In this document: piece by piece, positions 1 to 9,869 of the stretch
Layout: the number at the start of each line of letters is the position of its first letter
Numbering within the stretch: the first letter of the stretch is position 1
IMG/VR virus record: IMGVR_UViG_3300037553_000311
Span: 28,685-92,684 of that record
Reading direction: 5' to 3' (one strand)
From: a virus
DNA length: 64,000 nucleotides
Translations under genes and position numbers: made by a program
Notes under the pieces: generated by a model
What the model saw: only the letters and a program-made list of their open reading frames with translations
The model's database searches: none
What the model was told of the DNA's origin: nothing

Positions 1-372
1 GAGGAATTAGGTCTATCTAAATTACCATTAAAAGATGGTGGTTCTCATGCAGTCAATCAGCGACGTCACTTCATGGATTATACTGTATATAATGCATTCG
101 ATAGTATATCATTATATCTACTAGAGATGAAGAATAATGATCTATTAGCGATGTCTATTCTTGCTGGTATGACTCCAATATCTAAGTTTGCAGCAGCTGG
201 TATCAAAAGTACCAATAGTACTTATCGTCATCATTTAGCTAAAGGTAAGATCTTAGCTAGTGTTAGTAATCTTGATAACTATGTGAAGTTAGATAAGTTA
301 TTTAGTAATTGTGGTGGTCTAGTATTACCTCCGCATAATGTTGAAAATGTAGGGATATGCTTAGATATCTAG
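1..372 (+). CDS. DNA polymerase family B, exonuclease-domain fragment (5' end outside window)
   Basis: The frame is open from base 1, so the gene starts upstream of the window. The visible 123 residues contain YNAFD within a helix-like stretch, matching the Exo III motif (Y-x3-D) of family-B polymerase proofreading domains. The end (GGLVLPP...VGICLDI, then stop) resembles the segment that normally leads into palm motif A (D-x-x-SLYPSI). The protein stops at the very aspartate position where motif A should continue, and the next gene supplies a motif A. I infer that this is the exonuclease part of a split polymerase. The family assignment rests on short motifs only. Confidence 0.6.
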   Translation, partial: EELGLSKLPLKDGGSHAVNQRRHFMDYTVYNAFDSISLYLLEMKNNDLLAMSILAGMTPISKFAAAGIKSTNSTYRHHLAKGKILASVSNLDNYVKLDKLFSNCGGLVLPPHNVENVGICLDI

Positions 373-383
373 TACTGTATACT

Positions 384-460
384 CCTACGTGAAGGTCATA
401 TTTAGCCTATTTTAGATTCACCACTCCCGATATAATAGGTACTGAGAATGGAGTATATAG
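384..460 (+). repeat. Intergenic repeat element, copy A (diverged)
   Basis: It starts with CCTACGTGAAGGTCATATTT, identical over 20 bases to copies B (10060) and C (51597), then diverges. It fills most of the gap between the two DNA polymerase fragments. It could be a remnant of a small non-autonomous mobile element or a structured regulatory RNA. Confidence 0.6.
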
Positions 461-479
461 ATAATTGGAGAATGTCACC

Positions 480-779
480 ATGTCAAATGATACCACTAGT
501 AGTGATAATAAAGTACCGACTACACTTTCTTTATACGTGAGTCAGTGTGATTTTAAATCAGCATACCCATGTATCATGCGTACAGCTAATATATCTAGAG
601 ATACGTTCACAGGAGTAGTATATAGTATCGAAGGTAGAGATAGATCATCAATCATAGATTACTATTCTAACCTGATACATCTAAGAGAAAATGCAGTATA
701 CTTATGTAGTGAGTATCATAATTTCCCAGATTACCTAGAGATGGATGATGTGGTAAGTCAGTACTTATCTACTCAGTGA
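480..779 (+). CDS. DNA polymerase family B, palm motif-A fragment
   Basis: This 99-residue protein contains CDFKSAYPCIMRTANISRDT at about residues 24-43, a clear match to family-B motif A (DFKSLYPSI...NISPDT) including the metal-binding aspartate. No motif B (KxxxNxxYG) or motif C (YGDTD) follows before the stop, and neither is seen elsewhere in the window, so the rest of the palm and the thumb must be encoded elsewhere if the enzyme works. I chose the ATG at 480 because GGAG lies 9 bases upstream; the in-frame ATG at 465 lies upstream of that site. Together with the preceding gene it looks like a polymerase split at motif A. Confidence 0.65.
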   Translation: MSNDTTSSDNKVPTTLSLYVSQCDFKSAYPCIMRTANISRDTFTGVVYSIEGRDRSSIIDYYSNLIHLRENAVYLCSEYHNFPDYLEMDDVVSQYLSTQ

Positions 780-854
780 TTATGCACATATCTTTTTATT
801 CACCAGCATCATACCTATAGGTGATAAATGAAAAATTAATTATAAGGTGACATT

Positions 855-1514
855 ATGCAGTATGTATTCTTTACAGGACGGAATAGAGTAGGTAAGACAA
901 CATTATCTCTAGCATTACATCAGTATCTAATTAGTAATGGTAGTGATGTTGAAATAGTATCATTTGCAGAGGCTATGAGGTATGAGATAGTTGAATATTA
1001 TGGTATCCCATATGATGTAATATTTGATAAGAGTATAGATAAGAATACATATATGATCACATTAGGTGATTACCCATATCTAAATGAAGCTGTAGAGTTA
1101 CATATATCTAGTGGACTTACTGATAATGAGGATACATTTAAGTCAACCACATATACATTACGAGAACTACTTATAACACATGGTACTCATATCAGACGTA
1201 AAGATGATAATGATTATTGGGTGAAGTTATTTTCACATCATGCCATGGTGCTAGCTGAACGTGGAGTAGATATGATGATCGTAGATGATGCTAGATATCA
1301 GAATGAATTTGATACTATAGCTACATGTGATCTCATATTCTGGTTAGATAATGGATTCACAGGTACGTCAGATCTACCACAAGATAATGTTGTCGCTTGG
1401 TATCGTGCAAATAGAGATAGATGTATCAGCATGGATATACCTATCCCACTGTCACCGAGTAAATGTGATATCATACTACAAGATGTAATTAAACACATAG
1501 GAGATCGTACATGA
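855..1514 (+). CDS. Deoxynucleoside monophosphate kinase-like P-loop protein
   Basis: The N-terminus has a Walker A loop, GRNRVGKTT, at residues 8-16. It is followed by an adenylate-kinase-like layout with a lid-type region rich in charged residues, and MMIVDDARYQNE near residues 139-150 in the position of a Walker B or substrate strand. At 219 residues it fits phage dNMP kinases (T4 gp1 type), which phosphorylate dNMPs to supply dNTPs. It sits in a nucleotide/replication cluster with polymerase, resolvase and ThyX, and overlaps the next gene by 4 bases (ATGA), suggesting translational coupling. AAGGTG lies upstream of the start. Confidence 0.7.
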   Translation: MQYVFFTGRNRVGKTTLSLALHQYLISNGSDVEIVSFAEAMRYEIVEYYGIPYDVIFDKSIDKNTYMITLGDYPYLNEAVELHISSGLTDNEDTFKSTTYTLRELLITHGTHIRRKDDNDYWVKLFSHHAMVLAERGVDMMIVDDARYQNEFDTIATCDLIFWLDNGFTGTSDLPQDNVVAWYRANRDRCISMDIPIPLSPSKCDIILQDVIKHIGDRT

Positions 1515-2074
1515 TACATAGTAAGACTACGTTAAACTGTCTCTCAATCGATCTTGGATCTAATCTCGGTTGGGTGAAAAGTCGAATCACATTACAACCT
1601 AAGCTCAAGTTAGACGTGACTGAGCATAATACAATAAATCTAAATAAGCTCACTGATATAGAGATGCGGAATGATTTTAATAATGTGTATCATCGGAACC
1701 GTGTCAAGTTGACTATCTTAGAAGACATACTAACAAAACTGACTAGTCGTCTTAAATATGATCTATATATAGTGGAAGATGTATTTGCTAATCCATATAG
1801 AGTAGCAGCTTTTAAATCTCTACTACTGATGATGGATACATTAGAGCGTATAGTTAATATTAAACATGGTAAGAGACTACACACGATAGCACCAATGGCT
1901 ATCAAAAAGATAGTAGCTGATATGGGTAATGCTGATAAGATGGCTGTACAAGAAGCATTACTAGCTAATGAAGATATCACTATCAGGAAGCCAGATCTAT
2001 TAACTGAACATACAAGTGATGCAATCGGTGTAGCGTACGCCTTCAGTAAAAAGTACCTACTCAATAGTATTTGA
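1511..2074 (+). CDS. RuvC-like Holliday junction resolvase
   Basis: This 187-residue protein has the RNase H-fold layout of RuvC. The first catalytic aspartate is D14 in SIDLGSNLGW, a glutamate is E89 in YIVEDVF, and the C-terminal acidic motif is HTSDAIGVAYAF (D170). RuvC-type enzymes cut four-way junctions, here probably in replication and packaging intermediates. The start overlaps the kinase stop codon (ATGA). The gene ends in a strong hairpin terminator. Confidence 0.8.
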   Translation: MIHSKTTLNCLSIDLGSNLGWVKSRITLQPKLKLDVTEHNTINLNKLTDIEMRNDFNNVYHRNRVKLTILEDILTKLTSRLKYDLYIVEDVFANPYRVAAFKSLLLMMDTLERIVNIKHGKRLHTIAPMAIKKIVADMGNADKMAVQEALLANEDITIRKPDLLTEHTSDAIGVAYAFSKKYLLNSI

Positions 2075-2081
2075 CATATAT

Positions 2082-2126
2082 CACTACTCACTACCGCATA
2101 CGTGGTAGTGAGTAGTGTCTTTGTTT
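2082..2126 (+). terminator. Rho-independent terminator after the resolvase gene
   Basis: A perfect 14-bp stem (2082-2095 with 2104-2117) around an 8-base loop is followed by TCTTTGTTT. Confidence 0.85.
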
Positions 2127-2162
2127 ATTCACTCTGAAGTAGTAGTAAAAGATATCTACTCA

Positions 2163-2187
2163 TCTCAAGTATATATTACTACAGTAG
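2163..2187 (+). promoter_or_regulatory. phiKZ-type promoter-like element P1 (upstream of ThyX)
   Basis: TCTCAAGTATATATTAC followed by TACAGTAG matches the window consensus GTATATATYACTATAGTAG. It lies downstream of a terminator and about 55 bases before the ThyX start. Confidence 0.7.
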
Positions 2188-2243
2188 ATCATATTAAACG
2201 ATAGCGTGAAATAGTTCACTCATATACATCATCAGGAGATACC

Positions 2244-3551
2244 ATGATTAACATATCTAAATTAGACACCAGCGAGATCTCATCAGCTAAACTATTAGCA
2301 AGTATATGCTACCAGCCATCATTATCAGTAGCTAAACAAAAGTGTCAAAGTGTCCCACTCAAGAGAGGATTATATAACACTGGACATCATACTACGTTTG
2401 AGAGTACCCATCATACATTTATGATAGAATCTATACCGGTGTCACTAGTCACATTTGGACTACATATGAATCACCCATTTTATAACTCACTACAACGGAG
2501 TGGTAGATATTGTACAGACATGTTCAATTCAGATACACTACTACCTCACGTCAGTGAATTTATAGATAAGTATCTCATAGGGAATGACTTTAATGTAGCT
2601 GATAGATTGAGACTGATAACATATGTATTCTCAGGAGTAAAGTTATATCAAGACTATATCGATATCATCACAGAAGATGCAATCTTAGCTATAGTTAAAG
2701 AACGTCCTAACTTACCTAGTAAAGTTATCAATATGCAAGCTACTAGATTTGCTCAAGAGCAATTACGCTGTGTCATATCTACAATTACCCCAACAGGATT
2801 AGCTCATACATTATCTACTATCGCATTAGCTAGTATGTATAATGTATCTTGGAATCAACCATTGAGAGATATCCTATTTGATATGGTAAAGTTATCTACT
2901 ACAGGTACAGAGTTAGAATTTATACTAGATGGAGTTCGACCTATAAATCATTGGGTACCTACTATGTCCACTCATGATGTATCTTTAGCTATATCACCTA
3001 TCGTATCTAACGTGTCTGGTAAGCATCCAAATATACTTAACACTATACCAGATAAGCTCAATCTATCACCATATGATCCACATACTTCAGATACATTAGA
3101 TGATAACATCACTACAGAGATATCTACATCTATCATGAGTTATGGACAAGATCAACGTCATCGTACCATAGAGAGATCTAATCCTCATATCACATGTAGT
3201 TTATATATACCACCATTACTAAGGAGACATAGTGAATTAGTAGCTAGATATAGTGACATCAAACAGAACTGGATAAGTATGACTAGACACTATGGTCTTG
3301 ATAAACTCATCCACTTCATTCCATATGGATCAATGGTGAAATATACTGAACGAGCTACTACTAAAGCATTTCATCATAAGACAGCTAAACGATTATGTCT
3401 TAAATCTCAAGAAGAGATATATGAAGTAGCTAGGTTAAGTAATATAGCTAATGGAACTAATCTATCACCACCATGCATCTCTCGCAGATGTCGTGAGACG
3501 GTAACATGTGGTCGTGTACGTGATTCTGATGTCAGTAGAGATTTGATATAA
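2244..3551 (+). CDS. thyX: Flavin-dependent thymidylate synthase, double-length ThyX
   Basis: ThyX makes dTMP from dUMP using FAD and folate. The protein is 435 residues, nearly twice the usual ThyX. The N-terminal half has the domain layout (GHHTTFEST...HTFMIESIPVSLVTF...SLQRSGRYC, about 47-90) but lacks RHR in the usual place. The C-terminal half carries RHRTIERSN at 305-313, matching the core of the ThyX motif RHRxxSxN, and ends with a typical AQxEI-like helix (LKSQEEIYEVARL). This is a tandem or fused ThyX layout as in some bacterial long ThyX proteins. AGGAGATACC precedes the ATG. Family assignment is fairly sure; activity is inferred. Confidence 0.72.
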   Translation: MINISKLDTSEISSAKLLASICYQPSLSVAKQKCQSVPLKRGLYNTGHHTTFESTHHTFMIESIPVSLVTFGLHMNHPFYNSLQRSGRYCTDMFNSDTLLPHVSEFIDKYLIGNDFNVADRLRLITYVFSGVKLYQDYIDIITEDAILAIVKERPNLPSKVINMQATRFAQEQLRCVISTITPTGLAHTLSTIALASMYNVSWNQPLRDILFDMVKLSTTGTELEFILDGVRPINHWVPTMSTHDVSLAISPIVSNVSGKHPNILNTIPDKLNLSPYDPHTSDTLDDNITTEISTSIMSYGQDQRHRTIERSNPHITCSLYIPPLLRRHSELVARYSDIKQNWISMTRHYGLDKLIHFIPYGSMVKYTERATTKAFHHKTAKRLCLKSQEEIYEVARLSNIANGTNLSPPCISRRCRETVTCGRVRDSDVSRDLI

Positions 3552-3560
3552 ACAAAGATT

Positions 3561-3606
3561 ACCTTCACTCACGCAGTAACATGCGTGAGTGAAGGTATCA
3601 TTTTTT
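3561..3606. terminator. Bidirectional terminator between convergent genes
   Basis: A perfect 15-bp stem (3561-3575 with 3582-3596) around a 6-base loop is followed by a run of six T. It lies between the ThyX stop and the stop of the minus-strand gene. Confidence 0.85.
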
Positions 3607-4603
3607 ATCCCCGATATGCTAATAGTAATACAAATACATCGTCATATAATTCAATCGTATATATGTCATCATGTTTCAATGCCATACGTAATGTGTCAAG
3701 ATCATCAGTATCAAATAGTAGCTTAGTGTTATATGCATCTAACATATCAGCTAGATCTATAGTGAAGTTACCCATTACACTAGCATCTCTAATAGTCCCA
3801 ATGATATTACTCAATCGTACATCATTTAATGTCTTGATACCCATCTTACCAGTATTAAAATCTAACCACATGAGAGCTGAAGATAGATTATTATTACCGA
3901 TACTGATGATATTATCCTCTATCTTATCTAAGAAATCATCACCTCTATTCACATCGATAGCTTTAGTATCATCACTCAATATATCAATATAAGCACCATT
4001 CAAGATATCTACATTAGATAGTTTCTTTATCTCAGAGAATGACCACCCATTTACATAATAAGGACGCATTACTTGCTTAGTAAATAACTTAGTTACTAAT
4101 CTAGATGCAGGAGTACAATCAACAGTATCACTCACTGATGTATATACTTTATCTATAACAAACTTACCATATATACCAGTAGTTACTGGATCATCAGATA
4201 ATTCATCATCTATACCTAAGTATACTAATCTAAAGATCTTGATCTTAGGCGATAGAGTATTATGTCTCACGCTAATCTTACCAGCGTATATATGGTATCC
4301 TGGTCTAAGTGCTATCAATGCATGTTTACCATTCACTTGCTTATTTAACTTATTAAACAAGATAGCATCTAGTAGCTCATCATTACTACCAGAAATGATA
4401 GTACCTAATGATGATACATATTTATCATTACGACCACCTGTCTCCCAGAAGGTGACTTCATTCTTTCTTATATTCACAGGGATATATACTTCCTCACCTA
4501 CTGTGATATACATGCGCATCAGCTCTACTATATCTGGTACAGCGAATGTACTCTTAGCATGAGATGTATCTGTTATGATCTTACTGACTATTATTTTATT
4601 CAT
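3605..4603 (-). CDS. Unknown protein, 332 residues
   Basis: I do not recognise a family. The protein is soluble in character, with no signal peptide or membrane segment. A central part (GKHALIALRPGYHIYAGKIS) looks beta-rich, and the C-terminal half is helical and acidic. The minus-strand start is preceded by GGAGAG. It lies downstream of the helicase gene on the same strand with a 173-base gap, so the two may be co-transcribed. The gap holds no convincing further gene. Confidence 0.55.
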   Translation of the reverse strand: MNKIIVSKIITDTSHAKSTFAVPDIVELMRMYITVGEEVYIPVNIRKNEVTFWETGGRNDKYVSSLGTIISGSNDELLDAILFNKLNKQVNGKHALIALRPGYHIYAGKISVRHNTLSPKIKIFRLVYLGIDDELSDDPVTTGIYGKFVIDKVYTSVSDTVDCTPASRLVTKLFTKQVMRPYYVNGWSFSEIKKLSNVDILNGAYIDILSDDTKAIDVNRGDDFLDKIEDNIISIGNNNLSSALMWLDFNTGKMGIKTLNDVRLSNIIGTIRDASVMGNFTIDLADMLDAYNTKLLFDTDDLDTLRMALKHDDIYTIELYDDVFVLLLAYRG

Positions 4604-4776
4604 TACACTCTCTCCATATGTTACATTTAAAGAAAGTGAGCAACTTAGTTAATCTCACGATACCACATGCGATCCATTTAAGTGGGTGATTCTTATTATG
4701 CGGCATATCGAATCTATCTATTATTATACAGTGTATCATGATATAAATTCCTATAGTATTTATGATGTGTCTATCA

Positions 4777-6330
4777 TTATTTGATACCTAATATTGACTC
4801 AATGTCAATGTGCTCTATCTTAGATGTAGTAGGATTAGAGTGTATATTTCTAACAAATGCTGGGTTACTATGGACGTCATCTGGTATACCTATAATAGGA
4901 TCTTCAAATAGGTAAGCACAGAACTTGTCTACTTCTGGAGTATCATCAACATATCTATGTTTACCCCATTGCATAGTTAGCCAAGATCTACCAGCATCAT
5001 CGAGTTCAATGTTCATATAAGCTACGAAATCAAATTCTCTCCCTATACCAATACTACCAGCAGTATGTCGTTCACCGAATTGCTTTACTGGATGTGGGAC
5101 ACCTGATCCTACGATATCACTAGCACCTCTATTTAATTGTGCGGCAGTAAAGAACGTAGTACCGACTGCTTTAAAGAAGTTACATGTTCGATTACATAGC
5201 TGATTTATCAATACATCATTACCAGAGCGACTAAATTTACCATCACCTTTCTTCATTAGCAGTAAGTAATCTATGATGCAAGCTACTATATTGTATCCTG
5301 AGTTAGTATACTTTTCATGTAACCTAACTAAGTCATCATAACCAAATTCATCAGGTAAATATCTCTCAATCACTATAGTGAATTCGCCACGATTAAAGTA
5401 ATCATAGATGGCATTTACTACATCTTCATCTGTCATATCACCTGATGGATTATTACCAGTGATAGACTTATACATCTGATTGAACATTTTCATCATACTC
5501 ATGTATCCGATATCTTCAAATGATATAATCAGGATCACTGGCTGTTTCCCAGGTATCTTAGGTGGAGTACTATAATCATTTATCCACTTAGCTAAAGACC
5601 TCAGCATACTACTCTTGTAATTATGTTGCCTAGCACAGAATAATACACTCTCACCTAAATAGAAACCACCTTTACTACCACACATCTTATTGAGACCTTG
5701 TAGTCCAGTCTTCAATATGTAATCTACATGTCTATCTTTATACATAGAGACAGCATCTTTGATACTAGACTTCTTACTAAAGTCAATCTTCTCTACAGGA
5801 CCACCTTTACCTATGAAACTATCGATATCCATGATAGTATTCTTAAAGTCACCTATGAGGTCTTTTATCTCTGTAATCTTATCAGTCTGATCTTCTACGT
5901 TATAAGCTAGTTTACATTCTCTAATGCTCCCATATAACTTACTGATATATGAGTTACTCTTATGCCATATAACTATGTTGTTGAGCTTCTCAGATAGGTT
6001 AGCTAATGTAGTAGCATTTGTCTTAGTCTTCAGTAATCCACGGATAGTTTCCTTTATCACCTTATCTCGTCTGAATACCTTATTACTTAAGTATCGAGTC
6101 ATCAGGTTACTGATATCTGACTTGTTTTCTTCTAGTAGTAATCCCTGGGAGATAACATCTTTGCATAACGATATATATAGATTACAGTAATTGATATTAT
6201 TAGTACTCAATGATGATGCGCTATCGACGTATAATTCAAATAGCTCATCAGCTAGATGCTTAGTTTTTACAGTATTGATATGCATTAGTAGTCTTAGTAA
6301 GTCATAAAATAAAGTAGCATCGATGTGCAT
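4777..6330 (-). CDS. DnaB-like replicative helicase
   Basis: This 517-residue protein has an N-terminal helical region and a C-terminal RecA-type ATPase. The P-loop is degenerate (CARQHNYKSS, about 232-241, alanine where glycycine-type spacing would start). Walker B is CIIDYLLLM (D354), matching the IDYLQLM of DnaB. TTFFTAAQLNRGAS (about 391-404) matches the DnaB motif with the sensor glutamine. DnaB helicases unwind DNA at the fork. The gene is divergent from the capsid operon at 6435 with about 100 bases between, so both promoters should lie in that gap. Confidence 0.78.
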   Translation of the reverse strand: MHIDATLFYDLLRLLMHINTVKTKHLADELFELYVDSASSLSTNNINYCNLYISLCKDVISQGLLLEENKSDISNLMTRYLSNKVFRRDKVIKETIRGLLKTKTNATTLANLSEKLNNIVIWHKSNSYISKLYGSIRECKLAYNVEDQTDKITEIKDLIGDFKNTIMDIDSFIGKGGPVEKIDFSKKSSIKDAVSMYKDRHVDYILKTGLQGLNKMCGSKGGFYLGESVLFCARQHNYKSSMLRSLAKWINDYSTPPKIPGKQPVILIISFEDIGYMSMMKMFNQMYKSITGNNPSGDMTDEDVVNAIYDYFNRGEFTIVIERYLPDEFGYDDLVRLHEKYTNSGYNIVACIIDYLLLMKKGDGKFSRSGNDVLINQLCNRTCNFFKAVGTTFFTAAQLNRGASDIVGSGVPHPVKQFGERHTAGSIGIGREFDFVAYMNIELDDAGRSWLTMQWGKHRYVDDTPEVDKFCAYLFEDPIIGIPDDVHSNPAFVRNIHSNPTTSKIEHIDIESILGIK

Positions 6331-6434
6331 AATAATTCTCCAAAAATAATAGATTAATGTGTATGTGAATATACCTAGATTATTGTCTAAATGTATTCAC
6401 TTTAACTACCAGCTCTAATGAGAGGAAACTACCC

Positions 6435-7643
6435 GTGGTGACTGATAATAGAATAAATATAATGCGTCTGATAGCTAAATATGTAGATGCTATTTATCTA
6501 CGTAAAGCTACTAGAGATGATACATCACATATATCTAATGCAGCTCATAATCTAGTGAAGACTACTAGAATCACATTGAGGTCATCTAATTTAACTAAGT
6601 TAGAGAAGCACGTATTCGATAACTTAGATAGAGTATATCAGAATGTTACTACTAATACATTAAGTAGATATACAGATCTAGCTAACTTAGAATCATTAGT
6701 ACATATGTCAGAACCAACACTATCGATAATTGTCAATCCTATCATCAAATACCTGAAGAGTACATTAGCTATAGTAGGAGTACTAGATTACTCAGATACT
6801 AATATAGTTTTACCAAGGATACATATCACACCTAAAGATGAATTAGGTATCAATCACTGTAATCGCACATTATTTACTACTGAATATTCTATGACTACTA
6901 ACTCATCATATAATTCAATATATGCTAAGATCATCATCCCTGGTGAAATAGTAACACATACTCATCTGATAGATCTATGTAGTCTAGTAGCGATATCATC
7001 TCCACCATGTATAGGTAGTGTATCTCTATCAGAATATTTAAGTAGTCAAGTTGTAAGACGATATGTATATCTTACCAGATATGCAGTAGTAGATACTGAA
7101 CAAATATTAGAATACCTCAGTATCAATAATAATAACGTAATCACATTAGAGGAGATATTACATAATGTCAAATCAGATAGTTTTGTAAAGACGATAGGTA
7201 CTTTCGAAGAACTAGATGATGATACTACTGATAATCCAGATGAAGATCAAGTAGATCCCGACGATGATAGTGGAGATAATCCCGATGAAGATACTACTGA
7301 TAATCCACAAGACGATCAAGCAGATCCCGACGATGATAGTGGGGATGATCCAGCAAATACGCCTCCTCCTAGTGCTTCCAAAACTGATGAAGAGGGCGAT
7401 AACGATAATACACACGATAGTAAGAAAAGTCTCTTAGGTTTAGATTTAGAACTAGCTAAAGATGAGACACTCGATGATCTAATGTACAAGATGTACGTAG
7501 TAAATATACTTGATAAAGTAATAGCTGGTACTGATTATACCGCTGAAGTAGTTTCGGCAGCAACCATATGGAAGAGTCAGTATATATTCCTAGTGAGCGT
7601 TAAAGAGACGGAACGATTCTTAACTAATTTGAAAATAAAATAA
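6435..7643 (+). CDS. Unknown protein with acidic repeat linker, upstream of the capsid gene
   Basis: This 402-residue protein is mostly helical, with a highly acidic, repetitive linker at about residues 260-330 built from DNPDED and DPDDDSGD units, partly duplicated at DNA level. A folded C-terminal segment of about 65 residues follows. It starts at GTG: AGGAAACTACCC precedes the first GTG with the same sequence and spacing as AGGAAATTACCC before the capsid ATG, which decides the start. The position directly before the capsid gene (12-base gap) suggests a head-assembly role, but I do not recognise the family. Confidence 0.55.
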   Translation: MVTDNRINIMRLIAKYVDAIYLRKATRDDTSHISNAAHNLVKTTRITLRSSNLTKLEKHVFDNLDRVYQNVTTNTLSRYTDLANLESLVHMSEPTLSIIVNPIIKYLKSTLAIVGVLDYSDTNIVLPRIHITPKDELGINHCNRTLFTTEYSMTTNSSYNSIYAKIIIPGEIVTHTHLIDLCSLVAISSPPCIGSVSLSEYLSSQVVRRYVYLTRYAVVDTEQILEYLSINNNNVITLEEILHNVKSDSFVKTIGTFEELDDDTTDNPDEDQVDPDDDSGDNPDEDTTDNPQDDQADPDDDSGDDPANTPPPSASKTDEEGDNDNTHDSKKSLLGLDLELAKDETLDDLMYKMYVVNILDKVIAGTDYTAEVVSAATIWKSQYIFLVSVKETERFLTNLKIK

Positions 7644-7655
7644 AGGAAATTACCC

Positions 7656-9845
7656 ATGAGCAATATTAACTTTGAAGAATTTATTGGTAGCTGCGAATCT
7701 CTTGATCTCCAAGCTACTCCAGATAATATGAATCATAATGAAGTACATGTGATCGGTGGCGTATATGGTCATGTGAAAGAGTTCCTCGTTCAGACTAATC
7801 TTGCTGGCGATCAGATGGCTTCACTTGAGTCATTCAATACTGCTATCAGCAACTTTAATCCTCAGGTAGCTCTTACTGATATCGGTCCTGAAGATATCCA
7901 GACACTTTGCGCATCTTGTGGTATCAGTGAAGTAGATATGCGTGCTGCTGTTGAATCAGTAGGACTGTGTATTCATAACTACACTAATAACTATGACCTT
8001 CAGACTCACTTCGCATCTTCTTCACCTTCCGCTTCTCATGGTGAATTTGAGATGAGGGATCTCGATACAATCTATGATCCTAAAGTAGTTGACAATATGT
8101 ACATGGACCCAAAAGCAGCCATTGAAGCATTTGGTGCCACTACTAATAATACTATCACTGATGCTAAAGTAGCTATCACTGTAAGTATCCTTAGGTTTCA
8201 CCGTTCAGTTATTCAACGTCTGCTTCCAACAGTCCCCACTACTTCGAACATCATGACTTTCAAAGTAGATCATCTTGAGACATATGACCTCACCAAGTCT
8301 CGTGATAATAATAGTTCAGTACGTGAAGGTGATCATCAGACTCCATTCGTTGACCTGTACAGAGATCCATCACCAGCGAATATCGATCCTAAGCCTATCG
8401 TTTTGCGTACAGCTAATGATACTACTCCTAATAAACTGATCGATGAGAATATTGTTAAAATTGGTACTGAACTCAACATGTTCGATTACTCTCTCGATGC
8501 TGGTACCTATGGGTACAATCATGTCGATTACACAGATCTTGTAGGTGATGATGTACGTATCAAATCTCTCTACATTACAGTGGGTGATGGTAGCGTTACT
8601 GAGATGGTTCCAGTTAACACTATGACAGAATCAGGAGCTCGTTTGGTAATGAGCCTCAATAATAATGATTCAGCTGATCGTTCAGCTAATCTCACTGGTG
8701 TAACTGGTCTCAAAGATGTTACTACTATCATGGATGGTACAGTATCTACAATCCTTGATGGCTTCAGTGCAGATGCAGTAATCAAAGTATCATACAACGT
8801 ATCTGGTAGCATCAACCTTAGGACTTCTAACTTGATCGTTCACGGTATCATCTCTGTTGAACTTTCTACTGTATCTGGTAATGCTGTAATCAGTGCTGAT
8901 CAGACCCTGTTCGACACTCTCACTATCGAGCTTGCAGCTTATGAAGTAGCAGCTAATTTCTCAGAAGAGAATGTACGTAAGACAACTAAAGCTCTCCGTA
9001 TCCTCTCTAAACAATATGGTTACGAGATCAAAGGATCAGCTAATACAGTAGTACAGTATTCTCTGAATCAGACTCGTCCAGAAGTAGTAATCGATGGTCT
9101 TGCTAAACTCCAGGGTATCGGAATCGATGATCGTGGTATCAATATCATCATGAATGGTATCAGTGAGATCAAAGACAAAATCACAGCAGAAGCTGCTCTC
9201 GATATCCATTACTCTAAATCTATTGCTAACTCTTATGTTAGTGGACAACGTATTCGCCCTTATGTATATCAGGGTAATATCGATGTGACAAATAGTGTAA
9301 CTATCAAAGAGTCAGATCGTCTTGGTGATGTCCGTTCTTATACTGAGAAAATCATGCTGGAAGTAGTAACACGTTTGATGAATGAGTCTTTTTATCAACA
9401 AGAGCTTGGTACTGGTGAGAAAGTAGTATTCAATGTACTCACCTCAGGATTTATCAAAGATGCACTCTTGACAGTTCCTCATTATCATGATCACTTGAGA
9501 GATACTTCAGCAGATGCAGTCAATGATGGTCAGGTAGAATTCCGTAGAACTCTTCCTAATGGTGTAGTGTTGAATATCTTTACCACTACATTTGAGTACA
9601 TGACTGATCGTATCATCATGGTACCAGTACGTCCTAATAATCCTCGTAGTACTCTGAACTTTGCTTGCAATGCAGTACGTGGTTCATTTGTAGCTCAAGC
9701 TACTCCTAGTGTAGATGGAGCTATTTACAATCAGCTCATCGCTAGTACTCGTGAGATGCCTATCGTACTCACACCTATGGCAGCTATGTTGACTGTCACT
9801 GGACTGTCTGCTGTATTTGAAGGTAATGGCGGACTCGGTGCATAA
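7656..9845 (+). CDS. Major capsid protein, phiKZ type (candidate)
   Basis: At 729 residues the length is close to phiKZ-type major head proteins. There are no cysteine-rich or membrane features, and the protein is beta-rich with many D/N/T residues. Codon use differs clearly from its neighbours: CTT/CTC, CGT and C-ending codons replace the usual TTA/CTA and AGA, the mark of a very highly expressed gene. It has a strong site (AAAGGAAATTACCC) and a strong terminator directly after it. Proteolytic maturation of the N-terminal part is likely in this family but cannot be shown from sequence. Confidence 0.7.
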   Translation: MSNINFEEFIGSCESLDLQATPDNMNHNEVHVIGGVYGHVKEFLVQTNLAGDQMASLESFNTAISNFNPQVALTDIGPEDIQTLCASCGISEVDMRAAVESVGLCIHNYTNNYDLQTHFASSSPSASHGEFEMRDLDTIYDPKVVDNMYMDPKAAIEAFGATTNNTITDAKVAITVSILRFHRSVIQRLLPTVPTTSNIMTFKVDHLETYDLTKSRDNNSSVREGDHQTPFVDLYRDPSPANIDPKPIVLRTANDTTPNKLIDENIVKIGTELNMFDYSLDAGTYGYNHVDYTDLVGDDVRIKSLYITVGDGSVTEMVPVNTMTESGARLVMSLNNNDSADRSANLTGVTGLKDVTTIMDGTVSTILDGFSADAVIKVSYNVSGSINLRTSNLIVHGIISVELSTVSGNAVISADQTLFDTLTIELAAYEVAANFSEENVRKTTKALRILSKQYGYEIKGSANTVVQYSLNQTRPEVVIDGLAKLQGIGIDDRGINIIMNGISEIKDKITAEAALDIHYSKSIANSYVSGQRIRPYVYQGNIDVTNSVTIKESDRLGDVRSYTEKIMLEVVTRLMNESFYQQELGTGEKVVFNVLTSGFIKDALLTVPHYHDHLRDTSADAVNDGQVEFRRTLPNGVVLNIFTTTFEYMTDRIIMVPVRPNNPRSTLNFACNAVRGSFVAQATPSVDGAIYNQLIASTREMPIVLTPMAAMLTVTGLSAVFEGNGGLGA

Positions 9846-9869
9846 GTAGTACATGTAGTAGATACTAAA

